Assembly (NCBI RefSeq): GCF_019649055.1 | Contig: NW_026570250.1 | Coordinates: forward strand, 434,001-498,000 | Source: Paramacrobiotus metropolitanus | Lineage: Eukaryota > Tardigrada > Eutardigrada > Parachela > Macrobiotidae | Reading direction: 5' to 3' | Length of the DNA stretch: 64,000 nucleotides | Part shown: positions 1 to 13,008 of the stretch, one piece after another | Numbering within the stretch: position 1 is the first letter of the stretch | How the letters are laid out: each line of letters opens with the position of its first letter | Translations under genes and position numbers: made by a program | Notes under the pieces: generated by a model | What the model was told of the DNA's origin: nothing | Seen by the model: only the letters and a program-made list of their open reading frames with translations | The model's database searches: none

Positions 1-163
1 TGTTCGGGGACCAGGGTTACCTTATTAAACCTTCTTTTACTTTTTACTTTCCTTCAGCCGCATAATGTCAACCTTATATCTTTATGGCGCCCTGACTTTA
101 AGCCCCATTACCCGGGCGGCTACCTTTGATGCACAAATAAGAATCATGCAGAAATTTCCACAG

Positions 164-2561
164 ATTGCTGTTTTCAGGGAGTATATCGCAAGGCAACAGT
201 TTTACCTCAGGTTCATCCGTTCCGGTGGTTCCCTCGTCGACCGAGACAATTCCAACGGCACCGTCAGCGGCACCGGCAACCAGTCAAGCAACGGCCGCCC
301 CTACAAACCCTGTAAGCATATCAACCAGATCCACGACGACATCTACCACCACAACAACAAGCACCACGCCGACAACAACGACAACAACCTCCACCACCAC
401 CACCACAACGACAGCAGCCGCCACAGCACCACCCACGACACTCTCCAGCGGCGGTACAACGACAACGACACCACTCAATCTGGTTGTCGGTCCCAATGAT
501 CCCAACTTGCTGGACACGTCCAAACCGGAAGTTCAACAGCTCATCTTAGATTTGCATAATCAAGTCAGGCGTAGTCAAAAGGCGGCTAACATGCTGAAAA
601 TGCAGTGGGATCCGGTAGCGGCGTCTGTCGCGCAGGACTGGGCCAATCGCTGTGTGGCGCAGCACGGACCGTCTGTCCGCAACGGCACAAGTAAGTCTGG
701 AAAGGCTACCGCAATATATATCGATACAATTACTGTAGAATACTTATACAATAAATATTATTTTGTGTAATAGGCATTAATAGCTGATCTACTGAATGGT
801 GTTTCTTGACGGAAGAAGGATAAGAAAAACGGTGTCCAGTACAATACTTGTAAAACTGGATTGTCGTACAGTACAGCGCATGCAACGTATATAGCGCATG
901 CAGTACTAGCGCATGCAGCGCGCTTTTATTCGGCTTCGGCCAGCATACATAACAAATCGCCTGCGCAGGTTCACACTAATTAAAACCATCCAATTTTTAA
1001 ACATTAAAAAAACATCCAAAATCGTTAGTGTCTCGCATGATCTTAGGACGTGCGTTAAGTGTACTTTGAAAATAAAAACAAACAGTAAATTCATACGTCG
1101 TAAATCCGTATAAGTCGTAAGGCTAATTAATCTGGACGATTAGGCTATAACAGAAATGCATTTTGATTGAGCATGATGAGCAACAATACGTTGTGAAGCA
1201 ATAAATGTGTCGGTAGTTTTTAGCGGGTGCGGTCAGAATATTGCCAACGGAAATGGCATTCAAAGCTGGAACTTTAGTGTTCAGATTTGGGGACCGAACG
1301 AGCAAAAATTGTTCACTTTTGGCATGGACCCGTGTCCCAACGATTTCTATGAAGTAGTAGGACATTATACTCAAGTAAGTGGAATATTTGCGTATAAAAA
1401 AGTCTGTTCCAAATATGTTCTGTCGAGATTACGGGAAAGGAAGCCGCACTAACATGATGTTCATATGTTTTCTTAAGATGGTATGGTATCGAACGTGGAT
1501 GGTTGGATGTGGATTTGCAGCCTGTCCGAATCCAGTGGGAAATTTCTTCGTATGCAACTACTGTCCAGCGTAAGAAAATCATACCACCGAAAACTTTTTT
1601 TAAGTAGCGCGGTTAGATTTCATAGAATTGCGTAATTTTTAAAATTTATGCGAGTTCAATTTTGCAACGCTCAAATTGTTTTACGTTAGTTTGCTGCATG
1701 TTTGTTTGAAAATGACAGTAATAGTGATTTGTAACTGTACACTTCGCAATTATCAGCCATTAATCAGCTTGCGCAGTTTCTTTTCTGTATTAATATGTCA
1801 AAAAGTACTGAATTCGGGTATCATAAATCACGGTAATGGACCAGCACGAGCTGTCGGCAGCTTAGTAATAATTTATGCGGGTGTTCATATATCAGTCTGT
1901 TATTCTATTTTTTTCCATTTCCATGCAGTTACCCCGGCTAGCTTTTGCTAAGTGCATTCATTGCTTTGTATTAACGCCAGATGCAGACACTGTCCTTCTT
2001 AAAAACAAAGCCTTAATGCATGCAGCAAATTTAATTAGTAAAAATTAATATGAAAATTAATGCGAACTAGGGAAGTTTAGTGGGTTGAACAGAACACGTT
2101 TTTTGCAGGGGTAATGTCGGTGCGGTATGCACCCCTTATCTGCCTGGAACACCTGAAAATGGAGGTGTCTGTGGGAAATGTGGAGGCATAAACGATCCAA
2201 AATGTGATAACGGATTATGCAGTAAGCTTACGTAAAAAATTCTTTGAAATTAATTTAATCCATGTAGATACGGTAACAATAGCACGTAGTACACCGATTC
2301 AAGATTTGTTAAGAAAGAATATTATCTCCATCATATCTGAATATTATCTCCATCATTCATGCTCCCTGTTTCCAATCTTTTGCAGCAACACCTTGCTCAT
2401 TCACAAATCAGTTTAGCAACTGTGATTCTCCCGATCCAAGCAATCCCGCACTCTTCCCTGCACTGATCCCCGACACTTCCGCCTGCTCCAACACAAACGA
2501 TCAATTTGTAAAAGCTTGTGCTGCATCTTGCAACTGCCGCCCAAACAACCTTATTTATTAG
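164..2561 (+). CDS. Secreted CAP-domain (CRISP/antigen 5/PR-1) protein, 5' end not found
   Basis: Exons: about 164 (or 178)-690, 1217-1374, 1478-1569, 2109-2221, 2386-2561; all junctions are GT-AG and the frame closes at TAG 2559-2561. The first visible exon encodes a Ser/Pro/Thr-rich linker with long Thr runs (likely O-glycosylated), then the CAP domain starts at the LILDLHNQVRRSQKAA segment. Later exons give GCGQNIA, VGHYTQ, MVWYRTWMVGCGFAACP and GNVGAVCTPYLPGTP, the usual CAP signature order. The last exon is a Cys-rich tail (CSFTNQF...CAASCNCRP). CAP proteins are extracellular, with roles from venom to immunity and sterol binding; no specific role can be inferred here. No start codon or signal peptide is seen in frame, so the first exon lies upstream of the window or is unrecognised in bases 1-163. 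The linker may be polymorphic because of its triplet repeats. Confidence 0.88.
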
Positions 2562-3688
2562 AGAAACTGAAATTGTTATATTTTGTTATAAAAACGTCTT
2601 TTTTCTAGTTCCTGCGATGTATCAACAAAAGCGTCGAAATGCGTGTTTGACTGATGTATAAACAATATTTTGGAACTCACAATGTATATTTTGTACAGAT
2701 AATTATAAAAGCTGCACTGTGCTGCGCATAGATATGATCGAAGTTACTGGTTAGCTACTGTAGTGTATCTCGTTTCTCATAAGCTGTGCCGCACGTACGT
2801 ATATCCTTGCGTTTTGTACTGTGGAGAGTTTGTACAGTAATTACATACTTTCGTATATATACTTTGTATATATCAATCTATAATTATATTATCTGTAATT
2901 ATGGGTAGTTTCATATTGCTTGGTAGCTTTACATGTAGCATAAATAACTTGCCTCACAGGGTCACAATCATTAAACAAAATCTTTAATCGGTAAAACTTG
3001 AGTGTGAACTATTGATAAAAGTATCCGTGTTTGTTTTATTTTTGAGTTTTTTTAAGTCAACTTTTTGGCAGATCAGACCGCAATGAAACGAGCGCATACG
3101 GCATACTGTGAATATTTACTGTATTACGAATTTCTTATTTACTAGCGTATCACCACTGGCACTACAGGAGGTATGCGAAGAAGCAGTACGTATAACGAAA
3201 ACTAAAAGTTAAATCAGAAGACATAGCAAAACGTTTTTTAGTACCCCTCTTTTAAACTACGGCACTACGGTATCGTATTAAACCTTGCACTAGTACTGTA
3301 GCTGGCAGTCGGAAAATTAAGACTTTAATAATTGTCAGTTTGGCATTGACCGAAGCTGCATATTTCACTAGAACGGTGCTGACCGACTTCAGAGATTGGA
3401 CGAGCCTGATATATGCTGACAAAGAAATCCACGATTTGTACAGAAAATTTTAAAATTTCCAGACTGCATAAAATTTTATTACGAAAGCAAGTTCAGAGCT
3501 ATGAGTCGGGCATCTACATTAGAATTCAATAGATAGTGCAAACCGAATTGCTTTAACAGAACTTACATGTACATTCAAAATTTTACGTAAAAGCAAAATT
3601 GCAATCGACAGTCAACATGTCAATTGCAGCTGGCTGCTAAAGTATGTATCAAATTTGTATTCGGCGTGCTTGCGAATAGCTGTTTCAC
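2562..3688. other. Intergenic, A+T-rich
   Basis: This stretch lies between the tail-to-tail CAP and adhesion-GPCR genes. I see no supported coding frame, RNA gene or repeat. It should contain both 3' UTRs; no AATAAA stands out close to either stop codon. Confidence 0.6.
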
Positions 3689-6600
3689 TTAAGCAGTCGC
3701 TTTGGTTTCGACCAGCGCTTTCTGGACGTGCCCGTTGCTGTTGGCCGAAATATCAGAAAGATGACTGCCTTGCCGGCGGCGTGTGTAAGTCGTGGTGTTG
3801 TTGGTAAGCAGCACCGATCGGGAAGTGGGCGTTCGACTGGCTTCGGACACCGGTCGTCTTTCGCCCGTCTTGCAGAAGCGCACCCACGCCAGCCGAGCCT
3901 CCCGTCGTTCCAGACAGCGGAAGACGAAGATCATGAAGCCCTGCAAGGAGTTCGCGATGCAGAAAATATACTGAAACACCAGTCGTCCATGCGAAAATGC
4001 CATCGCCCCGAAGATCCATGTGATGCCCAGCAAGAACATCACCGCTAATGATCCATGGACCTGCGCCTTCCGGACGGCTGACTGCTTGCTGCTGGCTTGC
4101 TTGTTCGTGATGGCGAAATCGGGGCGCGGCTTGCAGATGACAAAAACAACCTTGATAAAGATGGCCGTGTTGCCGACGATAATAATGGCCAGTGGAGCGA
4201 AAAATGCGGTATAATAGACGAATAAATTCTTTGGGGTTAAACGGCAACTGCAATTAGAAGATTGTGAAAAGGTCATTACTTCATCGGTGCTTTTATTTCC
4301 GGCTTACTCGTCCATCAGTGCATGTTCCTCGAATTTGTACGACTCCATTATCATCGTTAATCCAGCAATAAATACCGGCACTCCTATAAAATTGCATGAT
4401 TTTGTTCTGCATTTCAAAAAAATATTTGTTGCACCGCTGCTGAATTTTTACCCCATCCAAGCACCATTCTCTTCATGAGAAAATGGTGTTCATTGACATT
4501 GTAGAAAACCTGTATCAGCATCTGATACATGTTCGACGCCTCAATGCCCATCCATAACAAGGACGCCAGTACGAAGATATGTATAAAGGCTGATGCCACA
4601 AAACACGAGACATGAAATGGGGCAATCGATGCCAATGATGCCGCCACAAAGGTCAAATTAAGACCGGCAATGGCGCAGCATAAGTTGATCAGGATTTTCC
4701 CTGAGCGATCGGCCCGCAATTGCCTACAAAAATACGTTTGTCGGTTTTAGCTGCGTCATAAACAAAGACCAGAAGCAGCTATAAAAAATTTATTGCTAAT
4801 TTACCGGAAAAAGCAGTATGTGAAAGCCGTGGCGAGTGCGCCGAACAGCGATAAGCCGCACCCAGTGTAGGATATTACGGACAGGATCAACTCGTGTTCG
4901 GCGGCTATCGCGACGTGGGGAAGGGGGTCCTGCAACAAACTCAAACAATCAATTAAGACTTTCTCGTTATACCGTTACGCATTGCAGCATTCTGAAGGTG
5001 TTTATAATCAAACAGTTTATTTTGTTGGTCTGTGCGGCCATTCAGTTTTGTTATAACAGTTGCGTCGATAGTCTCGTTTCTCTATTACGCATTAATCTTA
5101 TTAGAAAGAGAGAAAAAGGGACACCGGAAGTGCGTCAGAAATCGCGAAGTCTTCAAATTTTACAGCTCAAGTTGGCTCGCAAATGTGCGAACAATTTCTT
5201 TTGATTAGGTAGTTTTTTCAGTGCCTCCGGAAAGGAGGCGAAATGATAGAAAAAGTCAATATAAGTGAGTATAATTATGGCGTGTAAATACGCAAGTACC
5301 CTCTTAACACAGGCAACGAAAATTATAGTACTGGGCTTACAAATAATACAGAGAATGCTGTCATGTGGTCAGCGGAACAACTGATATCGTCGTCGGTCTG
5401 AATGTCCGTCGTAACTCCTTCCGTATCCCATTTCGAGTCTGTTACAGCCACAACAAAGAATATCAAATTAGCTTACAGCTTTCCATCATGTTAGAAAATT
5501 GTACCAGTAGATATAAATCAGATTTTATAATGACTAAAGGGATCAGCAGCCACACATATAAATAAGCGGGTTAAAGCTTTAGCAAAGGTAATGTGAGCGC
5601 TGAAATTAAAAATTGTTAATTTCGGCGCTATACTGCAATATGGAATCAAAATAAACAAAATATAGTGTAACTTCATCAGATATAGGTTATTGAAAACAAA
5701 TAGTTTTTTGCGTGTTTTTCCGTTGATTTGAATGTGTGTACATGCTTGTAAATCATATTATTATTTTTAATGTTTTAGTGAGTATTGTGATTATACCGTG
5801 TAATCAAAATACCTCGCTAACAATTTAACAAAGTTTTCCGAATATTACAATGTACAGTATACATTGCATATAGCAACATACATTGGCTAGAGTAGTTACT
5901 AGTTACTATAATTTTTGTGGTCTTTCTTCCCACCTTTTTCGTTCCAATACACGCACTTGTATCGCTGTCCCTGCGCTGGTTTCCTGAGACTATATTTTAC
6001 CGGTTCCTCCAGATGTTCCGTGGGAACGTCTTTGACTTTCGCCACAACGACCGGCGAGTCCGGAATGTAGACGCTTTGATTTGCCACCAGCACCGTGCGT
6101 CCAACGATGACTTCCTGTTCCGTCGTCTTGAAAAGCTTGGTATTGTCGTAGACGACAAATGCCACCCGTACCAAATCCGCTGTATTGTTACGGACAATCG
6201 CCTGGGGAATGGAGAAGGTGAGGTTCTGGGTGGAATTACCAGCTGCCGGTAGATATTCAATGCTCTCATTGCTGAAGACATTTTCCACATCCATCATAAT
6301 GATTTCCATGTTATCCGACAACAGCACGGTGCGGGAGGAATTGGCGGAGCTCACAGCATCCTCGGCATATGAGTCCACAGATTGCGTCATTCTAAATTAA
6401 ACGAAAAATCCAAATCGTTGTACTTAGGATCAAAGAACATGGACCTGCTGCGACTGATTACCGTTTTGAGACATTCGGCGACATCGCCGCCGATAACTTT
6501 GCGCCGTCAACATCGAGCACTGCGCTGATGACAGTCACCATTGACTGCGCCACCTGAAGTGCAAATGTTATAAAAGATATTAAACAATTACTATTTATGT

Positions 6601-8102
6601 GTACGCTACTGTGCTACGCTATGCTTTTCATATGTGAGCGTTATTTGTTGTCTAAATTCTTTAAGCTGTTAGTAATGGGAGTTAAATGCTAAAGTAGCGA
6701 ATTTAGTTATTTCTTACTGATAAGTAACAGAATAGTTTTTGGTACAGTACTAAAATACGGTAAGTCGATACTGCATAACACAATCGCAAAAATCCTGCCT
6801 CAGAACTGTGTGAATGCTTCTAATAAAAACCGGTACTTGCACATCTGCTAAAGTAATTAATTAATACTGTATTTGTTTTTCATCCATGAATTTATCTTTT
6901 TTATCGAAGTTTTGCAATTGTACCTTGATATTCGTTTTAGCATATTCTGCCATATTAGCAACAGCATCCGCGACAGCGCCAAGCTTTTCCGCGTCTATAT
7001 CGTTTAGATTATTAAGTAGATCACTTTCGTTGGGAATATCCGGCGCCACTGTAAGCTCAGTGTAACCGCAACGAAACGGTATCGCGTCCTGCCGATTGCA
7101 CGCCGTAATGGCCACAGTAATCCCGTCACCGGGCAGTTCACTCCATGTTTTCAATAACTTCAGCTCTCCGCTCTCTTGTATAAATTCCAGAAAATTTTCC
7201 TGAGAAAATACTGCCTCCTTAAAGACAATATCGTTGTTGACTTCATCAGGATCCGCATCGATGACATCAGCAATCCAAATGGTCGACGTCTTGGTGGCAT
7301 TGCGCGAAATCAGAATTACGGAGGCATTCGACGGGAATGTTGGTGTGTAATTATTGACAGCCGGTGTGATTTTAATTTTAATGACTTCCCGCACATTCGA
7401 TCCAGATTGCGTATTCGTGGCCGTTACGGTCAGCTTCAGTTGTTCACCAACTTTTCGATTAACCTGCATGGCGGCAATCAGTTGACCAGTGTAGCGGTCA
7501 ATGCGGAAAGGCGCCGGTGTAGTGGTGTCGTAAAGGTCATAGACAATTTTGTCTTTACCTTTACTTTTGCCCTTTTCCGTTGCTCGAAAGACAGCTACCA
7601 CCGTATCCATGGGGGTGCGGTTGGGAATTTCATAAGAAGGTTTTATATCCACAAACTGAACTTGACCTGCACTTACAACGCATAATCAATACATGCTTAA
7701 CTGAAATGGTTTAATATTTGTGGCCGATTTTCGGTTCGAGCAATACATCACATCGTTTTATAGTTTTAAAGCTTTCAGGTTTAGTAAAATTATGATACAA
7801 TACAACGTGTGCATGTGTACAACTGGCTGCTTTACTAAAACCGGCAACAAAGAAAGACCAATAATTAACTCCCTTCACAACTACTCCAGAAATAATAAAT
7901 TAATAAATGTTTTTTTTAATTTTCGAGTTTACATAAGGATAGGAATGATACTCCAAAACAACTTCAAGTAGCCTACGGGTAGAAATTTTTCACGCAACTT
8001 ACCGGCGGCCGAAACAGTGTAGATGCGGGTGTAAGACGATAGTGCAATGCAGAAGCATAGCGAAACTATGATCGGATTAATCTTGCAGAAAGGAGCTGAC
8101 AT
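3689..8102 (-). CDS. Adhesion G-protein-coupled receptor with cadherin-like ectodomain, GAIN/GPS and 7TM
   Basis: Nine exons: 8102-8003, 7666-6924, 6553-6462, 6391-5934, 5438-5341, 4929-4805, 4723-4452, 4383-4308, 4247-3689. They total 2523 bases (840 residues), and every phase matches. Residues 1-33 are a signal peptide. Residues 34-281 hold cadherin-like sequence (FRIDRYTGQLIA; DADPDE as a Ca-binding DxD-type motif). Residues 282-464 look like a GAIN domain, followed by a GPS at about 455-497 with cleavage motif H-M-T at about 489-491. Seven TM segments follow (about 500-760), then a Ser/Thr/Arg-rich cytoplasmic tail of about 80 residues. The family is autoproteolysed at the GPS and signals adhesion or force through a tethered agonist. 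No EGF, laminin-G or hormone-receptor motif is seen, so this is far shorter than flamingo/CELSR. The GPS keeps only two of the usual cysteines (KCVYW and ISCS). Ligand unknown. Confidence 0.9.
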
Positions 8103-9883
8103 CTTGGGAAAACAGATAATAATGTACGGGATATTTTCACGTTGGGAGGCAGCTACTAATGATCAAATTTTATATTGAAACCATCGTCTATGGATGATCT
8201 GCTTTTTATGAAATGAACTGTTGAGCAGATCATCTACTGCATTAGCTGCAGCATACAGCTATAGCAGAGTGCAGACATCTGCTTCTGCGAACATAACAAT
8301 GAACGACGGATGTGCAGTAAATTGTATTATGCGGTCCATAAGGCGCCCACCGGAAATGCATCGTGCTATTTAAACTGCTATTGATCCTCTGCAATTTTTA
8401 TAACTTGTGTGTAAGCAAGATTGCTGGAAAATGTTGGAACTAGTTAGAAAATGCGACCTTTGGTGGAGTGAAATTTAATAATCGTGGAATAGGAGGCCAA
8501 CACTGACGTCCCCGATCGGATTAAAAATTGACGACTGCCACCAACTAGCTGTGGAGAAACCCGTGAAATGCTTATAGTGATCCTCGGTGGGAGCATACAT
8601 GGAATAAAGGAAACTCTCAGATGATCCCATAGTCATCGTGATCGAAGTGCAGCACATGTTTGAGCTCATCATATACGTACACAGCGCTAGCGCACTTCGA
8701 TGTTCCCAGTATTATAATTACTAGAATTAAATTCTGAATTTGTCATAGAGCAGGAGTGTATCTGTATGTCAATGCGAAAACCGCAAGTACGTAAATGTTG
8801 GATTCATATTATTAACTGCCATTGCAACACCGACCTCTAAAGGATCCATCACAGATAATAACCTATCCGATAGATGACCTATTTGATTTTAATTATACCA
8901 GTTACCTACGAGCAGCGCATTGCTTTAATTGCAATTTATAGGTTTGATAATGGAAAGACTAAAAATATTTGCTGTTCAATACAGAAATTCAGAGCAAAGA
9001 TATGCGATTAATCATATGAGGGAATATACAGAGTAGTATAGTCGGATGACTGCGAACTTGGGAACAAAACACTGATTACTCATAGGATTTGCTTTGTGCG
9101 CCGCTGTTTTCGAAGTACCTAAATTACAGGAAAATACAGTAATATAACGCAAAAGTCAGTAATCCTGCTCTTGCATACTAAGTTACTAACCTATCAAGAG
9201 TCGCTACAATCTTCTAACTTCCAGTAGCTACAATCTCCAACTTCTCCAGCTTCGGTTCGACACAACACAATCTCATTAGACATATATGTCAATTTTGTTC
9301 AAACTTAGAAACGCCTCTGCGCCGGATTGTGCAAGTACAATACTACCGTAGTTTTATAACTCCTCTGTATGTAGGCAGATACTTACCATAAATAATTATT
9401 CATAATAATTATAATATTCGCAAAGTACGACTGCCCGCAGTCTGTCATTGACTGGCGCAAAGGCAGAAACCATTGTGGAAGGAAGGCATTGTGGTATTCG
9501 ACCATTCAATGGTACTGCTCAACTCAAGCAGGTATAATACAGTACGTACTTCGTAAACTACTGTGCACTGTGTGCAGTAACTATCCGACCATACTGGCTT
9601 TGCCCAAGCACAAATTCACGATTTACTGTAATTAGTGCAAAAAGTATGAATTTCAGTGTATCAATGTCAAAAATTCCAATCTAACTAGCAAAAAAACCGA
9701 GCATCCGAAACAACGCAAGCTGAGCTACACAGTTAGAGAAAGTAAAACTGTCAGGTCTGCATAGGAACCATCTCGCATATAAACAGTACAACAACATCAG
9801 CTCCCTTTTGTCTACACGAATAAACAGATCAAAACCAATCAGCTCGCTATTATTATCCGCAAAAGATAAGTGGCTGTTGCACT
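8103..9883. other. Intergenic; one unsupported minus-strand ORF
   Basis: Upstream region of the adhesion GPCR and downstream region of cofilin. A minus-strand ORF at 8672-8475 (Met/Ser-rich, 65 codons) has no recognisable domain and no convincing splice partners, so I do not call it a gene. Nothing else is supported. Confidence 0.5.
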
Positions 9884-12800
9884 TCAAGTACGATCTGTTG
9901 AGCGCAGTTTTTCTTCCACAGCTTCCTTTGAGGCTTCCGATTCGTCTGTCGCTTGGATGTACTTGGCCACGCCGACCAAAGCCTTCTTTAAGGCATCGAA
10001 ACTACTGGAGTACAACATTTTTTTCTTGATTTTGGCGGTGTCGGGGCACCTATAAACAAATGACTTACGTAAATCTATAAGCTTAAATTTATGCAAAGAA
10101 CGAAACAAAACATGTACTCGCAGAATCTTCACTGTGAAGGCCAGTTGGCTCATGAGTCACAAATGTAATACGTCAGCATTCGATACGTTTCATGCATTTT
10201 GAGTTTCATCTGGACCAAACCGAGTAAGTAATTTTTAACCTGTACTCGTACGTAAAACTACGACAAATTCTCAATAATATATAAAATAAATTGTCTGTGC
10301 AAATCTCTTTTATTACTTTCAAATTATTACTTACTGGTTAGAGTCAAAAGTTCATTGATCATTTGAAGACAGTGAATATTCAATAACCCAGTAAACCCTA
10401 AATTCATTCCGTCCATTTCCGTACACTAGCGAAAATATAAGCTTCAGCTAATACTCGCGTAACGCTGAAAATACAAAATGACCTGACAATATCTAGTATT
10501 ATCTACAGACCACATTCATAATGAAAAGACAAAAAACGAGCCAGCACCAAATGCATTTGTATGTTAGAGTCAAATGCCAATGCCGATCGTAAACGAGCAG
10601 GTCTCCATAGAAATTTGAGTATACGGTAGGATGATTTTCAGTTCGCTAATACAAACAAATCAGACTTTATAAATAAATAATGACGAAATGTTCCACGTCT
10701 ACGAGTTTACTAATTTCAACAGCCGCATAACATAACTGCCAATCATTAACATATGCCTATAATCGTCGTATACCAAGCACTTATGTCGTCAGATCTCGAT
10801 ATTTCTTTCGCGGGAGAAACTACGCAGAAAATCCAAGAGTAAATGCCCAGTCATTCCTCGGTGTTTTTTAACGGTTCTCAAAACCTGCCGGGTCTATATT
10901 TAGCGTCGCAGCATGCTCACTACCTACTCTGCAACACCCGATAGTTTCGACTCGAAGCTGTCGAATGCCGTGTGCGGCGTGCGCATTACGGAGATTTTGA
11001 GTTCTCTCGAAGCATTCGCAACCTCTGAAAATTATTCCGTTCCGGAAGCGAAATGGTTTCATGAAATCTCGATTCATATGCGGAAGGCAAGGAACACAAA
11101 CAAATGCATAATGTGCACGCCATTAATCAGGAATCACCGACAAATTTGGAGAAAATATCAACGCTAGAATTTAATTGATCGCTCATCAAATAATTTCCGT
11201 ACAGCTGCAGATTGTCACGCTGGCGATTAGACAGCAGTGACACATCTCCACCCGCCAACGCCATGATAAAACGAAGATTTTTTACGCAAATCCGACCACA
11301 TGAACAGCTCGTGCCTCTGAGCTATCCGTAACCTAGAGCCACACTCACACTACCGTTTTTTCTGCTAAGCCACAGCTCTTAATTAACAAGCCAAACCTAG
11401 CCAACCGCGAAATGGACAAAGTGGCTTTCTTTTCGAGGGCCATGGCTTGTCAGCGGTACTTGTCTGGCTATCGGTTGCACGTAAACTGTACTCTGTACAC
11501 ATCTCACTATCAGCATATAAGTAGTGTACACTGAACAATAATTACCATGACATGAGGATGAGCTTTTGTTTCCGGCTTTCTGTGGCAGTTCCTTGACACT
11601 GATGATCGTATTCGTAATCAAACACACCGTAGCGGCAGTCGTCGGGTCCCGCGGCTAGGAGATCCTGAACGAAATCCTGGTACTTCCCATTCCGATCGCC
11701 GGCCTTCTCCACAACAACTTGCTTTTCGTCTTTTATTACGAATACGAGATACCTATTACGGAAGAGAAATGCTTAAAACCAGCAACCAAACATGAGCTTA
11801 TGACCGGCCAAGTAAGGACTGGGTAAACATTATGATTAACATCACACACAGACGTATACCATACGTGGCTGACTGGCAAGGTCGAATTACTGCGCAATGA
11901 AAACGAAAACAGCAACTGCAACCGATAACTTCACATTGCAAGCGTATACGTAATATAAATACCGAAAACACAGAAAACTACCTTTACAGTAAAATAAATT
12001 TTTACAGCGTCTAAAAAACGTTCATATATAGTATCAATTATTATCGTCAGTAGCAAGTGAAGCTAATTTTCAAAATATTCGTTTCACATCAATCGGGTTT
12101 CAATTTCGGTTCACCAGAAAATGATCAACAATCATCCAGCCAACACCACCCTTTCAGTCAGCCAAAAGACGTCGCACTCACCATGTAAAGAATAGCAAAA
12201 ATGTAGCACAGAAAGCGGAGAAAACGACAAAAAATTTAAAATTATCTAAATTTTATATATGCGCATGTGATGAAGGACAACAAGTCAAACTTCCCAGCCA
12301 ATCTTGTAACAAGAAATAATAAAATACCACAACAAAAACTACTAAAGAAAAAAGTAAAACATATCTTAGATTTTAATTAAAAATTTAACACTCATAATTA
12401 AAATGTAATTATAAGTTAGCAAGCACGCGTCGAGAAACAACGGCAAAGACGCAAAGCCATGAATAATAGCAATTACCAATCGTTAAAATCTAAGTTTCCG
12501 GTAACTACACGTATCGAGCACTAAGCAGACAACTGAAATTCTTAAAATATGAAATTTCAATTCAGGTAACAAGCAAAACTATTTAGGGCCTCCACAACAA
12601 CCACGGTAGATCTTAAAATGTTCGGAAAAGTGATGTGAGATTTTACTTTTACGATATTACGGCTTACCGGTGTTTTTTATCTCTTTTAATGGCTTCAAAT
12701 TGCTGCTTACAATCATCAGCAATGGTCACTCCCGAGGCCTAAAAAGGACCACAACAATCAAACGCTGAAGAATAATAGCGCTGAACTGTTGGTAAACAAA

Positions 12801-13008
12801 GCAATGATGCAGGACACGATCATTAGTAAGCAATGAACAGCGCGCAATATCCATTTATGGGCATCACGATGAGTCTATTGCGTTCAGTTCAAACTCCTCG
12901 CTGACGGCTCATGCAGTTCTTCTCACCATCCGACCAAAATATGCCACCGGTTCCCATCGTAAAACAGTTGGTTCGTTCCCACTCGAGCTGTCTGAAATTA
13001 CTTACCAT
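9884..13008 (-). CDS. tsr: Cofilin / actin-depolymerising factor
   Basis: Four coding exons: 13008-13006 (the ATG alone), 12738-12668, 11752-11546, 10049-9884, totalling 447 bases and 148 residues. The protein starts [19 protein letters not shown], then [31 protein letters not shown] and [17 protein letters not shown]. It continues with [28 protein letters not shown] and [20 protein letters not shown]. This is an essentially complete ADF-homology domain, with the same length and layout as fly twinstar. Cofilin severs and depolymerises actin filaments in the cytoplasm. Ser3, the LIM-kinase site of the family, is present (MAS), and the actin-binding helix with MLYSS is intact. The large introns hold one copy of a 40-bp repeat at 10121-10160; a second copy lies upstream at 13353-13392. 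The single-codon first exon puts the promoter and 5' UTR upstream of 13008. Confidence 0.97.
10121..10160. repeat. 40-bp dispersed repeat, copy 1 (cofilin intron 3)
   Basis: It runs from cagaatcttcactgtgaagg to atgagtcac and matches 13353-13392 at 39 of 40 positions. It ends in an AP-1/CNC-like TGAGTCA core. On the minus strand it could read [11 protein letters not shown], but with no continuation resembling the neighbouring exon. Confidence 0.85.

Noticed and set aside
284-536. Minus-strand poly-Val and Cys/Gly-rich open frames
   Set aside because: They are the antisense shadow of the Thr-codon repeat in the CAP gene.
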